This document shows positions 52,340 through 61,884 of a DNA stretch of 64,000 bases, piece after piece. Both the position numbers and the translations under genes were made by a program. Under the pieces are notes generated by a model. That model was not told where the DNA came from. It did no database searches and worked only from the letters and a program-made list of their open reading frames with translations. This DNA comes from Microbacterium oxydans. GTDB taxonomy: Bacteria > Actinomycetota > Actinomycetes > Actinomycetales > Microbacteriaceae. Position 1 is the first letter of the stretch. Every line of letters begins with the position of its first letter. Where the stretch lies: assembly GCF_026559675.1 (NCBI RefSeq), contig NZ_CP092891.1, positions 2,790,001 to 2,854,000 on the forward strand, in the 5' to 3' direction.

Positions 52340-55138
52340 ATGGCACGTCCGAAGAAGCGCTTCCAGCAGCTGATCGAGGAGATCGATCGCACCCCCTGGG
52401 GCCCGGCCGAGCAGGCGCTCGTGTCGGAGGCGGTCGCGCTGGCCGTCGAGATCGGCGACGACCGGCTGGAGTACGAGGCCCGGATGCGCCAGACGGCGTC
52501 GGCGAACATGAACGGCGCCACCGATGTCATGCTCAACTCGTTCGCGTGGTGCCTCGCGCACCATGACGCCGACCCGCAGCGCTTCCCCGCCGACCTCGAC
52601 AACGGCGGCGCCGACCTGATGTGGCAGTTCAAGTGGATGGCGTCGTCGCTGCGCTCCTCGCCGGCCTTCTCGCAGGAGCAGATCGCGGCCGTGCTCGAGG
52701 ACATGGAGTCGCACTACCGCTCGGCCGGCCTGGGCGTGAGCGGCGTGCTCACCGCGCGCTTCGAGGACGCCTGGGACGCCGGGCGCATGGACGACGCCGA
52801 AGCCCTGCGCGTGCAGCTGGAGGCGACCCCGCGCGACGACCACAGCCACTGCGACGCCTGCGGCCGGAGCCAGATCGCCGGCTTCTTCGCGGACACCGAC
52901 CGCGACGCGGAGGCGATCGTCCTCGTCGAGGAGATGATCGAGGGCGGTTTCTCCTGCGGTGAGGAGCCGGAGCACGCACTGTCCCGCGTGCTGCTCCCCT
53001 ACCTCCGCGCCGGGCGCGTCGACGAGGCGAAGACCGCGCACCTGCGCAGCTACCGGCTGGCGAAGGACAACCCCGACAACCTGCGCATCGTGGCCAACAA
53101 CATCGTGTTCGCGGCGATCACCGGCAACGAGGCCCGCGCGCTGGCGCTCGTCGAGAAGCACATCGCCTGGCTGGCGCACGACGGACTCAACGTCGACGCG
53201 CACTTCGCCGCCCTGGCCGCTCTCGCCGTCGCCCTGGACCGCGTCACGGCCGCCGGACACGGCGACACCCCCGTGCGCGGCGCGGACTCGCCCGCCCTGC
53301 TCGCGTTCTTCGGCGAGCACGACGGCGCCTGGAGCGCTGCCGAGCTCGCAGCATCGGCCTGGGCCGCCGCCGACCGCATCGGCGCGGCTTTCGACGAGCG
53401 CGACGGCACCGACGGCCACGCGCGCAGCCTGGAGCGGATGCGGGCACTCGCGGCCGAGCAGTACGACGTGCCGATCCGGTCCGATGCGTTCGTCGCCCCG
53501 GCCCCCTCGACCACCCCGGTCGACGCGGACGGATGGTTCGAGCGCGTGATGCAGCTCGCCCAGTTCGGCGCCGAGCACGAGACGCTCGAAGCCCTCCCCC
53601 GCGCTCTCGAGGTCGAGGATCCGGCCAAGCGCGCCCAACTGCTGTCGATGCGCCTCGGCATCCTGATCGCGCTCGACCGCGCCGACGAGGCGCTGCAGCT
53701 GCTGCCCGAGCGCATCGCGGCGCTGCGATCCGCCGGCCTCGACGCGCAGGCCGACCTGGAGGAGCGTCTGGGCCTGGCGACGTTCGGGCTGAACACGCCG
53801 GAGACGACCGCCGCGCTGGAAGAGGCGATCGCCGTCTCCGACGGGCTTCCCGCCTGGTCCCGGGGCGACCTCGCGATCAGCCGTGCCGCCCTACACCTGC
53901 AGGCGGGCGAAGCGGATGCCGCGCTGGACCACGCCGAGGTCGCCGCGCGATCGTTCGCCGAGGCCGAGGACACCCGCCTGACGAACACCACGACGCTCGT
54001 CGCGATCTCCGCCGTGCTGCGCAAGGGCGACCTCGAGGCGGGGAGCTCGCTGCTCGACCGCTTCCTCGAGCAGGACGACCTCAGCGCCGGACACCGGGCG
54101 CAGGCTCTGCAGACCAGGGCACGCGTGCGCGGCGGCGGCAGCACCTACCTCGAGGGCGCCACCGACGCCGACGAGGCCTGCCGTCTGCTCGCGGAGCTCG
54201 GAGCGACGCGCGCGCTCGGCGAAGCCCACCTCCTCGCCGGAGCCCTCTGGGAAGACGCAGACGAGCCCGAGAAGGCCGTCTCCCGCTACCGTCTCGCGGC
54301 GCGACTCGGCGGCGAAGCCGGCGGAGACACGACCGGCGTGGACTTCCGCCTCGCCCGCGCCATGCTGCGGGCCGGCGACGCCGAAGAGGCCGCCGAGCTG
54401 TTCGGCGACGTGCTGCAGCGCGAGGAGGAGGCGGAGGTCCCCGCCGGTTCCCGCGCGATGACGGCCTCGATGCTGGCGCGGGCGCTGGGCGCCTCCGGCG
54501 AGTTCGGCCAGGCCGTCGGCGCCCACGGATACGCCTCGGAGCTGTTCGGCCAGGCCGAGGAGCACGCGGATCAGGCGATGTCGATGACCGAGCAGGCCAA
54601 GATCCTGGCGCGCTTCGACGAGCACGACGATGCGATCGCGCTGCTCGAGTCCGCGGCCGAGATCGTGCGTCGTGACCCGGATGCCGTCGGCGCTCTGACC
54701 GAGGTGCTGCACAGCCTCGGTCAGGCCTACGGCGGTCGCAGCGACGAGCGGGCGTTCGCCCTCTTCGACGAGGTCGCCGCACTCGCGCAGCAGCACGAGG
54801 CCGGCTGGCTCCTCGCCGACGTGACGGATTCGCGCGCACGCGCCCTGGCCGAGCTCGGGCGGATCGACGAGGCGGTCTCGGCCGCGCTCACCGCCGCCGA
54901 CGGGTTCGCCGCCCTCGGCGACGTCGGGTCCGCCGGCGGCTCGGAGCTGTTCGCCGGACGGGTGCTCGCCGGGAACGAGCGTTCAGCCGACGCCGTGCCC
55001 GTGTACCGCAGCGCCATCGAGCACGCGGCCGGTCACCCGCCGTTGCTGCAGGTGGCCTCGCTCGAGCTCGGCGACGTGCTCGAGGCGCTCGGCCGGCACG
55101 GCGAGGCCGCCGAGGTCCGCGCGCACGTGCAGAGCTGA
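52340..55138 (+). CDS. Giant TPR-repeat protein paired with the HSP90-like ATPase
   Basis: 932 residues, almost entirely helical repeats of TPR type, with no signal peptide and no catalytic motif seen. Repeat-like helix pairs occur throughout, e.g. ALALVEKHIAWLAHDGLNVD, KAVSRYRLAARLGGEAGGD and DAIALLESAAEIVRRDPDA. A small Cys cluster, HSHCDACGRSQ, near residue 170 and CGEE near 210 could bind metal. It starts MARPKKRFQQLIEEIDRTPWG and follows the HSP90-like gene by 23 bases with GAAAGG before the ATG. A co-chaperone or scaffold for the ATPase is the natural hypothesis; no client is known. Confidence 0.75.
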   Translation: MARPKKRFQQLIEEIDRTPWGPAEQALVSEAVALAVEIGDDRLEYEARMRQTASANMNGATDVMLNSFAWCLAHHDADPQRFPADLDNGGADLMWQFKWMASSLRSSPAFSQEQIAAVLEDMESHYRSAGLGVSGVLTARFEDAWDAGRMDDAEALRVQLEATPRDDHSHCDACGRSQIAGFFADTDRDAEAIVLVEEMIEGGFSCGEEPEHALSRVLLPYLRAGRVDEAKTAHLRSYRLAKDNPDNLRIVANNIVFAAITGNEARALALVEKHIAWLAHDGLNVDAHFAALAALAVALDRVTAAGHGDTPVRGADSPALLAFFGEHDGAWSAAELAASAWAAADRIGAAFDERDGTDGHARSLERMRALAAEQYDVPIRSDAFVAPAPSTTPVDADGWFERVMQLAQFGAEHETLEALPRALEVEDPAKRAQLLSMRLGILIALDRADEALQLLPERIAALRSAGLDAQADLEERLGLATFGLNTPETTAALEEAIAVSDGLPAWSRGDLAISRAALHLQAGEADAALDHAEVAARSFAEAEDTRLTNTTTLVAISAVLRKGDLEAGSSLLDRFLEQDDLSAGHRAQALQTRARVRGGGSTYLEGATDADEACRLLAELGATRALGEAHLLAGALWEDADEPEKAVSRYRLAARLGGEAGGDTTGVDFRLARAMLRAGDAEEAAELFGDVLQREEEAEVPAGSRAMTASMLARALGASGEFGQAVGAHGYASELFGQAEEHADQAMSMTEQAKILARFDEHDDAIALLESAAEIVRRDPDAVGALTEVLHSLGQAYGGRSDERAFALFDEVAALAQQHEAGWLLADVTDSRARALAELGRIDEAVSAALTAADGFAALGDVGSAGGSELFAGRVLAGNERSADAVPVYRSAIEHAAGHPPLLQVASLELGDVLEALGRHGEAAEVRAHVQS

Positions 55139-55145
55139 GCGCGGC

Positions 55146-56870
55146 TCAGAACAGCTGACGCCAGTTCGCCTTCGCGAGGTCGAGGAGCTCGTCGCCGCGA
55201 CCGGACATGACGGTCCGGATCGCGTACAGCGCGAAGCCCTTCACCTGCGCGGCCTCGATCGCGGGCGGCATGGAGAGCTCCTGCCGCTCGGTGACGACGT
55301 CGAGCAGGGCGGGCCCGTCGTGCGCGAGCACCTCGCGGACGGCATCCGGAAGGTCTTCGCTGCGCTCGACCCGGCGCGCGAAGATCCCCATCGCCTCCGC
55401 GATCGCCGCGAAGCTGGGGTTGTCCAGGCCCGTCCCGTAGGTGACGAAACCGGCGGCCTTCATCTCCAGCTCCACGAAGTTCAACGAGGAGTTGTTCACG
55501 ACGATGGTCTTCACCGGCAGCTTGTTCTGCGTCAGGGTGAGCAGCTCGCCGAGCATCATGGCGAGTCCGCCGTCCCCGGCCAGCGCGACCACCTGCCGGT
55601 CGGGGTGCGCGACCTGTGCCCCGATGCCGTGCATCAGCGCGTTCGCCATCGAGCCGTGGGTGAACGACCCGATCAGGCGACGGCCCTCTGTCATCGACAG
55701 GTACCGCGCCGCCCACACGGTCGGCGAGCCGACGTCGGCCGTGAAGATCGCGTCGTCGGCCGCCAGCTCGTCGAGGAGCCGCGCGAGGTACTGGGGATGG
55801 ATGGGGCGCTTGCCCTTGGCCGGGACCGCGAGCTCGTCGAGCTTCTTCCGCGTCTTCCGGTAATGGGCGATCGAGTCGTCGAGGTGGCCGCGGTCGTCCT
55901 TCCTCGCCACCCGGGGCAGCAGGGCCTCGGCGGTCGCACGCACATCGCCGACGAGCCCCAGGTCCAGCGGATGCCGCTTGCCGAGCTGTGCGCCGCGGAT
56001 GTCGACCTGGATGGTCGTGGCGCCGTCCGGGTAGAACTGCTCGTACGGGAAGTCGCTGCCCAGCACCAGCAGCGCCTCGGCGGCCTCCATGGCCCGGAAG
56101 CCGGAGGCGAAGCCGAGCAGCCCCGTCATCCCGACGTCGAAGGGGTTGTCGTACTCGATGAACTCCTTGCCGCGGAGGGCGTGCACGATCGGTGCGCCCA
56201 GCTTGTCGGCGAGCGCGATGACCTCGTCGTGCGCGCCCTCGACGCCCGCTCCGGCGAGGATCGTGACCTTCTTCGCGGCGTTCAGCAGCGTCGCGGCCTT
56301 CTCGAGCTCGGGTCCGCTGGGGACGACGACGGGTCGGGCGCGCTCGATCACGACGGCGCGGTCGTCGGCGATCTCGGCGAGGGCGACGTCGCCCGGGATC
56401 ACGAGCACCGCGACACCCCGCTCCTCGATCGCGGCGCGCATGGCGATCTCCAACAGGCGCGGCATCTGCTTCGGGTCGGCGACGTACTCGACGTAGACGC
56501 TGCACTCGCGGAACAGCTCCTGCGGGTGCGTCTCCTGGAAGTACCCGGTGCCGATCTCGGTGGTGGGGATGTGCGCGGCGATCGCGAGCACCGGGACGCG
56601 CGAGCGGTTGGCGTCGTAGAGGCCGTTGATGAGGTGCAGGTTGCCCGGGCCGCAGGAGCCGGCGACCACCGCGAGCTCACCGGTCGTCGCGGCATCGGCG
56701 GCGGCAGCGAAGGCGGCGGACTCCTCGTGCCGCACGTGCACCCAGCGGATCGTGCCGTCCTTGCGCAGCGCGTCCGTGAAGCCGTTCAGCGAGTCCCCGG
56801 GAAGGCCGTAGACACGGTCGATCCCGTTGGCGTGCAGAGTCTTGACGATGTTCTCAGCGACGTTGGCCAT
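55146..56870 (-). CDS. poxB: Pyruvate:quinone oxidoreductase / pyruvate oxidase (PoxB type)
   Basis: 574 residues, thiamine-diphosphate enzyme with FAD site. Features: GLPGDSLNGF and HVRHEESAAFAAAADA (catalytic Glu activating ThDP) in the N-terminal domain, middle FAD-binding domain, and ALAGDGGLAMMLGELLTLTQ..NN, the ThDP/Mg motif. ETHPQELFREC is the PoxB region. It decarboxylates pyruvate to acetate with electrons to the membrane quinone pool, which links to the ackA-pta node elsewhere in the window. Convergent with the TPR gene (seven bases between stops). Confidence 0.92.
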   Translation of the reverse strand: MANVAENIVKTLHANGIDRVYGLPGDSLNGFTDALRKDGTIRWVHVRHEESAAFAAAADAATTGELAVVAGSCGPGNLHLINGLYDANRSRVPVLAIAAHIPTTEIGTGYFQETHPQELFRECSVYVEYVADPKQMPRLLEIAMRAAIEERGVAVLVIPGDVALAEIADDRAVVIERARPVVVPSGPELEKAATLLNAAKKVTILAGAGVEGAHDEVIALADKLGAPIVHALRGKEFIEYDNPFDVGMTGLLGFASGFRAMEAAEALLVLGSDFPYEQFYPDGATTIQVDIRGAQLGKRHPLDLGLVGDVRATAEALLPRVARKDDRGHLDDSIAHYRKTRKKLDELAVPAKGKRPIHPQYLARLLDELAADDAIFTADVGSPTVWAARYLSMTEGRRLIGSFTHGSMANALMHGIGAQVAHPDRQVVALAGDGGLAMMLGELLTLTQNKLPVKTIVVNNSSLNFVELEMKAAGFVTYGTGLDNPSFAAIAEAMGIFARRVERSEDLPDAVREVLAHDGPALLDVVTERQELSMPPAIEAAQVKGFALYAIRTVMSGRGDELLDLAKANWRQLF

Positions 56871-56934
56871 GCTTCGACCCTACGCCCGGGGCAGGACGCG
56901 GGGCTCGACGGCACCGCCTGTCGCGGGTGAGGCG

Positions 56935-57372
56935 TCAGTACTCCTGAGCGCCGTCGCGCTCCGGCTCGGGGCTCCGCCGGAACGCACGACCGGAGACCGA
57001 CGCCGGCGCGATGCGGACGTAGACCCGCTTGAGCGTGGGGATCCACGGGCGCAATCCCGCGGCATCCGCCCGGTGCACGTCGGTGTCCGTCTCCAGCGCG
57101 GTCGCGTGTCCGCGGACGATCACGCTCCACGCGTCGGTGTCGGTGTGGTCGTCGACCTCGAACAGCACATCGGTGTTGACCGTCAGCTCGAACAGCTTGC
57201 TGCCCGGAGCGGTGCGGAACAGGATCCCGTCGCCGTCGACCACGAAGTTCACCGGGAAGATGTCGATCGTGTCCCCGACGTGGGTGACGAGTCGCCCCAG
57301 TTCCTGCGTGCCGAGCCGTTCCCAGCTCTGCTCGGAGGTCAGCGTCTCGATGGGATCGGTGTGCGCGCTCAT
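56935..57372 (-). CDS. Pyridoxamine 5'-phosphate oxidase-fold protein
   Basis: 145 residues, split-barrel flavin-reductase/PPOX fold. Start region TLTSEQSWERLGTQELGRLV is typical of the actinobacterial F420/FMN-binding PPOX family, then DIFPVNFVVDGDGILFRTAPG and WSVIVRGHATALE. Likely a small redox or cofactor-binding protein of unknown substrate. Start at 57372 chosen after GGGCGG; a slightly longer version from 57381 is possible. Single gene between poxB and the catabolic operon. Confidence 0.82.
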   Translation of the reverse strand: MSAHTDPIETLTSEQSWERLGTQELGRLVTHVGDTIDIFPVNFVVDGDGILFRTAPGSKLFELTVNTDVLFEVDDHTDTDAWSVIVRGHATALETDTDVHRADAAGLRPWIPTLKRVYVRIAPASVSGRAFRRSPEPERDGAQEY

Positions 57373-57405
57373 GCCGCCCATTGTGCCCCACCCGCCGCCG
57401 GCACG

Positions 57406-57443
57406 CACAGGGGGACGGACGCGGTCGCGTCCGTCCCCCTGTG
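57406..57443 (-). terminator. Terminator of the putrescine/GABA catabolic operon
   Basis: CACAGGGGGACGGACGCG and CGCGTCCGTCCCCCTGTG form a perfect 18-base stem with a two-base loop, 14 bases after the last gene of the operon. Confidence 0.88.
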
Positions 57444-57457
57444 CGAAGCCGCCGTGA

Positions 57458-58822
57458 TCAGCCGATGCGGATGAGCTTCTTGTTGACGAACTCGTCCGCG
57501 GCCAGGTGCCCCAGCTCGCGAGCGGTGCCGCTGCGCTTCACGCCGCCGAACGGCAGCTCGGGGCTGTCGGCCAGCACGAGGTTGACGTAGACCATGCCGG
57601 CCTCGATCTTGTCGGCCACGCGCTCGGCCTGCTCGGCATCCGTCGTGAAGACGTAGGAGCCGAGACCGAACGTGGTGTCGTTCGCCAGCTCGACCGCCGC
57701 GTCCTCGTCCGCGACGCGGTACACGACCGCGGCCGGGCCGAAGAGCTCTTCGCGGTACACGTTCATCTCGGGCGTGACGTCGGTGAGCACGGTCGGGGCG
57801 AAGAACGCACCGTCACGGGTTCCGCCGGTCAGCAGCGTCGCCCCCTGCTCCACGGCCTGGTCGATCTGCTTCTGCAGGTTCTCCGCGGCCGTCTCGGACG
57901 AGACCGGGCCGAGGACCGTGTCGTCGAGCGTGGGATCGGTCGCCTCGACCGCCGCCATGGCCGCGGTGAACTTCTCGACGAACGCGTCGTAAAGGCCGTC
58001 GACGACGATGAAGCGCTTGGCGCCGTTGCACGCCTGCCCGTTGTTGTCGAGACGCGCGTCGACGCCGGCCTGCACGGTCGCGTCGAGGTCGTCGGTGGAG
58101 AGCACGATGAACGGATCGGAGCCGCCCAGCTCGAGCGCGACCTTCTTGAGGTTGCGGCCGGCGATCTCGGCGACGGCCGCGCCCGCTCGCTCGGATCCGG
58201 TGAGCGAGACGCCCTGCACGCGCGGGTCGGCGATCATCGTCGCGATCTGCTCGTTCGTGGCGAGCACGTTCTGGTACGCGCCCTTCGGGAAACCGGCGTC
58301 GTGGTAGATCTTCTCGATCGCGGTCGACGACTCCGGGCACTGCGGCGCCGGCTTGAGCAGGATCGTGTTGCCCACGATCAGGTTGGGCGCGGCGAAGCGG
58401 ACGATCTGGTACGCCGGGAAGTTCCACGGCATGATGCCGACGAGCGGACCGAGCGAGGAGCGGCGGATGATGGCCGACCCCTCCCCCAGGATCGCGATCG
58501 GCTGGTCGGCCATGATCGACTCCGCCTGGTCGGCGTAGTACTCCGCGATGTCGGCGGCGAAGTCGACCTCGCCGAGGGCGGCCTCGCGGGGCTTGCCCAT
58601 CTCGCGCACGAAGATGTCGGCGAGCTCCTCGCGGCGCTCACGATGCAGCTCGGCCGCGCGGCGCACGAGGGCCGCGCGCTCGGCGACCGTCGACGAGCGG
58701 GACCACTCGCGGTGGGCCTCGTCGGCAGCGGCGACGGCCTCGTCGATCTGAGCGTCCGTGAAGGTGTCGAAGGACGCCAGCGTCTCTCCGGTGGCGGGGT
58801 TGATGACGGCGTAATCGGTCAT
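57458..58822 (-). CDS. NAD(P)-dependent aldehyde dehydrogenase, succinate-semialdehyde type
   Basis: 454 residues, ALDH superfamily. Catalytic Cys in NNGQACNGAKRF and catalytic Glu in KKVALELGGSDPF; NAD-binding MPWNFPAYQIVRFAAPNL and SLTGSERAGAAV. The short length and HREWSRSS N-terminus match the GabD1/SSADH group of actinobacteria. Likely oxidises succinate semialdehyde or 4-aminobutanal. Last gene of the putrescine operon, 25 bases after a second ALDH. Confidence 0.88.
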   Translation of the reverse strand: MTDYAVINPATGETLASFDTFTDAQIDEAVAAADEAHREWSRSSTVAERAALVRRAAELHRERREELADIFVREMGKPREAALGEVDFAADIAEYYADQAESIMADQPIAILGEGSAIIRRSSLGPLVGIMPWNFPAYQIVRFAAPNLIVGNTILLKPAPQCPESSTAIEKIYHDAGFPKGAYQNVLATNEQIATMIADPRVQGVSLTGSERAGAAVAEIAGRNLKKVALELGGSDPFIVLSTDDLDATVQAGVDARLDNNGQACNGAKRFIVVDGLYDAFVEKFTAAMAAVEATDPTLDDTVLGPVSSETAAENLQKQIDQAVEQGATLLTGGTRDGAFFAPTVLTDVTPEMNVYREELFGPAAVVYRVADEDAAVELANDTTFGLGSYVFTTDAEQAERVADKIEAGMVYVNLVLADSPELPFGGVKRSGTARELGHLAADEFVNKKLIRIG

Positions 58823-58847
58823 GTTCTCTCCTCCTCTGGCTGCTCGG

Positions 58848-60314
58848 TCAGGAGACCGGGATCAGCGTGTACTTGGTGGACAGGTACTCGTGGATACCCT
58901 CGAAGCCGCCCTCGCGGCCGACGCCGGACTGCTTGACGCCGCCGAAGGGAGCAGCCGCGTTGGAGACCACGCCCACGTTGAGACCCATCATGCCGGTCTC
59001 GAGGCCGTCGATCATCCGCTGGCCGCGCTGCAGGTTCTCGGTGAACACGTACGAGACGAGCCCGTACTCGGTGTCGTTCGCGAGGCGCACGGCCTCCTCC
59101 TCGGTCTCGAAGGTCGCGATCGCGAGCACCGGTCCGAAGATCTCCTCGCGGAGGATCGCGCTGCCGGCGACCACGTCGGTGAGCACGGTGGGCTCGTAGA
59201 ACGTCCCCGTCCCCTCGACCGCCTTTCCACCGGCGAGCAGCGTCGCACCGCGGCCGACCGCGTCGTCCACGAGCTCGCCGGCCTTGGCGACGGCATCCGC
59301 GTCGATGAGCGGTCCGATCGCCACGCCGTCTTCGGTGCCGCGGCCGATCTTCATGTCGTTGACGCGCTCGGTGACACGCTTGGCGAACTCGCCCGCGACG
59401 TCCTTGTGCACGATGAAGCGGTTGGCCGCGGTGCACGCCTGGCCGATGTTGCGGAACTTCGCGGCCAGCGCGCCGTCCACCGCCTTGTCGAGGTCGGCGT
59501 CGTCGAACACCACGAACGGGGCGTTGCCGCCGAGCTCCATCGACACGCGCAGCACGCCCTCCGCCGCCTGGGCGATGAGCTTGCGCCCGACCTCGGTCGA
59601 GCCGGTGAAGGACAGCTTGCGCAGACGGGGATCGGCGATGATCGGCGCCGACAGCGCGCTCGACTTCGACGTCTGCACGACGTTGACGACACCGGCGGGC
59701 AGGCCGGCCTCCTCGAGCAGCTTCGTGAAGTAGATCGTCGTCAGCGGGGTGAGTGCCGGGGGCTTGATCACGACGGTGCAGCCGGCGGCGAGGGCGGGCG
59801 CGATCTTGCGCGTCGCCATCGCGAACGGGAAGTTCCACGGTGTCACGAAGAACGACGGCCCGACCGGTCGCTGCGACACGACCATGTGGCCGGTGCCCTC
59901 GGGGTTGATGCCGTAGCGGCCGCTGATGCGCACGGCCTCCTCGCTGAACCAGCGCAGGAACTCGCCACCGTAGACGACCTCTCCCCGTGCCTCGGCGAGC
60001 GGCTTGCCCATCTCGAGCGTCATGAGCAGCGCCAGGTCCTCCTTGTGCTCCTGCACGAGGTCGAAGGCCCGGCGGAGGATCTCGCTGCGCACGCGCGGCG
60101 CCGTCGCCGCCCACTCGTCCTGAGCGGCGACCGCGGCGTCGAGTGCGCGGATGCCGTCGGCCGGCGTCGCGTCCGCGATCGTCCGGATGACAGCCCCGGT
60201 CGCCGGATCCTGCACGTCGAACGTGCCGCCGGTCTCGCCGTCGATCCACTGACCGCCGATGAAGAGGCCGGTGGGGATGCTGTCCAGGAGCGCCTGTTCG
60301 GTCTGAGTGCTCAT
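58848..60314 (-). CDS. gabD: NAD(P)-dependent succinate-semialdehyde dehydrogenase
   Basis: 488 residues, ALDH. Catalytic Cys in RNIGQACTAANRF, catalytic Glu in SMELGGNAPF; TPWNFPFAMATRKIAPALAAG and SFTGSTEVGRKL are the cofactor loops and match GabD-type enzymes. It converts succinate semialdehyde to succinate, the last step of putrescine-GABA breakdown. The two ALDHs in this operon may divide 4-aminobutanal and succinate semialdehyde between them; which does which is not clear from sequence. Confidence 0.9.
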   Translation of the reverse strand: MSTQTEQALLDSIPTGLFIGGQWIDGETGGTFDVQDPATGAVIRTIADATPADGIRALDAAVAAQDEWAATAPRVRSEILRRAFDLVQEHKEDLALLMTLEMGKPLAEARGEVVYGGEFLRWFSEEAVRISGRYGINPEGTGHMVVSQRPVGPSFFVTPWNFPFAMATRKIAPALAAGCTVVIKPPALTPLTTIYFTKLLEEAGLPAGVVNVVQTSKSSALSAPIIADPRLRKLSFTGSTEVGRKLIAQAAEGVLRVSMELGGNAPFVVFDDADLDKAVDGALAAKFRNIGQACTAANRFIVHKDVAGEFAKRVTERVNDMKIGRGTEDGVAIGPLIDADAVAKAGELVDDAVGRGATLLAGGKAVEGTGTFYEPTVLTDVVAGSAILREEIFGPVLAIATFETEEEAVRLANDTEYGLVSYVFTENLQRGQRMIDGLETGMMGLNVGVVSNAAAPFGGVKQSGVGREGGFEGIHEYLSTKYTLIPVS

Positions 60315-60336
60315 GATTCTCTTTCTGTGAGGAGGG

Positions 60337-61884
60337 CTAGGAGCGCTTGCGTCGGCTGGGCGGTGCGTCGATGCCCAGCGTCTCGCCGCGGAAGAAGGCG
60401 GGCCGACGGACCGCATTCCAGATCATGACCGCGATGCCGACGACGATGATCAGCATCCCGAGGATGAACACGATGCCGACGCCGCCGATGTTCGAGCCGG
60501 AGCCGTAGGCGGGATCCATCGAGTCGATCAGCGTGGTGAAGAAGAGCACCGCGAGGATGGCGCCGCCGACGAGCGGGAAGAGGAACGTGAAGAAGAAGTT
60601 CCTCGTCGAGTCGAACCACTGCTTGCGGAAGTACCAGACGCACGCGAACGCGGTGATGCCGTAGTAGAAGCAGATCATCATGCCGAGCGTGAGGATCGTG
60701 TCCCAGAGCGTGTCCTCGCTGACCACGCGCATGACGGCGTAGAAGGCGGAGGCGACGATGGCCGACACGATGGTCGCGTACCCGGGGGTGAAGAAGCGCG
60801 GGCTGACCTTCGCGAACGACTTCGGCAGGGCGCCGTAGTGCCCCATCGCCAGCAGGGTGCGCGCGGGGCCCACGAACGTGGACTGCAGCGACGATGCCGA
60901 GCTGGTGAGGACGGCGAGCGACACGAGGAACGCGAGCGGGCCGAGGATCGGACCGGAGAGGTGGAAGAACACGTTCTCCTGGATGTCCTCGTTGCCGAGG
61001 CCCAGCGCGCCGGTGCCGACGCCGGCGAACATGATCATCGCGACCGCGAGGAGCAGGTACAGCGAGACGATCGTGAGCACCGTGACGGTGGCTGCGCGCC
61101 CGGGGGTCTTCTCCGGGTCCTTCGTCTCCTCGTTCATGGTGAGGGTGACGTCCCACCCCCAGAAGATGAAGATCGAGAGGGAGAGGCCGGCGGCCACGGC
61201 ACTGAACGATGAGATCGCGAACGGGTTGAACCAGTTCAGGTCGAACGGCTGGTAGTCGAAGCCGTTGCCGCTCACCGCCTGCACGATTGCGGCGACCGCG
61301 AAGAAGACCAGCACGAGGATCTGGAAGCTGACGAGCCAGTACTGCAGCTTCTGCGTCGTCTGCATGTCGCGGTACGAGATCCAGGTGGCGCCGAGCATGA
61401 ACAGCAGGCACACGCCGATGTTGATCCAGGTGTTGCTCGCGATACCCGCGATGTCGGCGTTCCCCGTGACCTGCGAGATGAGCAGGAAGAGGAAGTCCAC
61501 GGCGATGCCGGCGAGATTCGAGAGCACCAGGATGGTCGCGACCACCAGCCCCCATCCCGCCATCCAGCCGATCCACGGCCCGAAGGCGCGCGCCGCCCAC
61601 GTGAAGGAGGTGCCGGAGTCCGGCATCCGGTTGTTGAGCTCGCGGTAGCCGAAGGCCACCAGGAGCATCGGGATGAAGCCGACGAGGATGATCGCCGGGA
61701 TCTGCGCACCGACCGTGGAGGCCACCGGGCCGACGGCCGCGGTGAACGTGTACGCGGGGGCGATGCACGAGATGCCGATCACGACCGCGCCGATGAGGCC
61801 GACGGTTCCGGCGCTCAGACCCTTCGTGGAGATGCCGGTCGTGACACCGGATTCGGGCTCCGTCGCCCGGTTCGTGCTGCTCAT
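60337..61884 (-). CDS. APC family amine/amino acid permease
   Basis: 515 residues, 12 helices, APC superfamily. Recognised by SAGTVGLIGAVVIGISCIAPAYTFTAAVGPV, RELNNRMPDSGTSFTWAARAFGPWIGWMAGW and FIFWGWDVTLTMNEETKDPEKTPGRAA, which match permeases linked to amine oxidases and GabD. It probably imports putrescine or GABA. Start overlaps the UspA gene stop by one base; 22 bases separate its stop from gabD. Confidence 0.9.
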   Translation of the reverse strand: MSSTNRATEPESGVTTGISTKGLSAGTVGLIGAVVIGISCIAPAYTFTAAVGPVASTVGAQIPAIILVGFIPMLLVAFGYRELNNRMPDSGTSFTWAARAFGPWIGWMAGWGLVVATILVLSNLAGIAVDFLFLLISQVTGNADIAGIASNTWINIGVCLLFMLGATWISYRDMQTTQKLQYWLVSFQILVLVFFAVAAIVQAVSGNGFDYQPFDLNWFNPFAISSFSAVAAGLSLSIFIFWGWDVTLTMNEETKDPEKTPGRAATVTVLTIVSLYLLLAVAMIMFAGVGTGALGLGNEDIQENVFFHLSGPILGPLAFLVSLAVLTSSASSLQSTFVGPARTLLAMGHYGALPKSFAKVSPRFFTPGYATIVSAIVASAFYAVMRVVSEDTLWDTILTLGMMICFYYGITAFACVWYFRKQWFDSTRNFFFTFLFPLVGGAILAVLFFTTLIDSMDPAYGSGSNIGGVGIVFILGMLIIVVGIAVMIWNAVRRPAFFRGETLGIDAPPSRRKRS

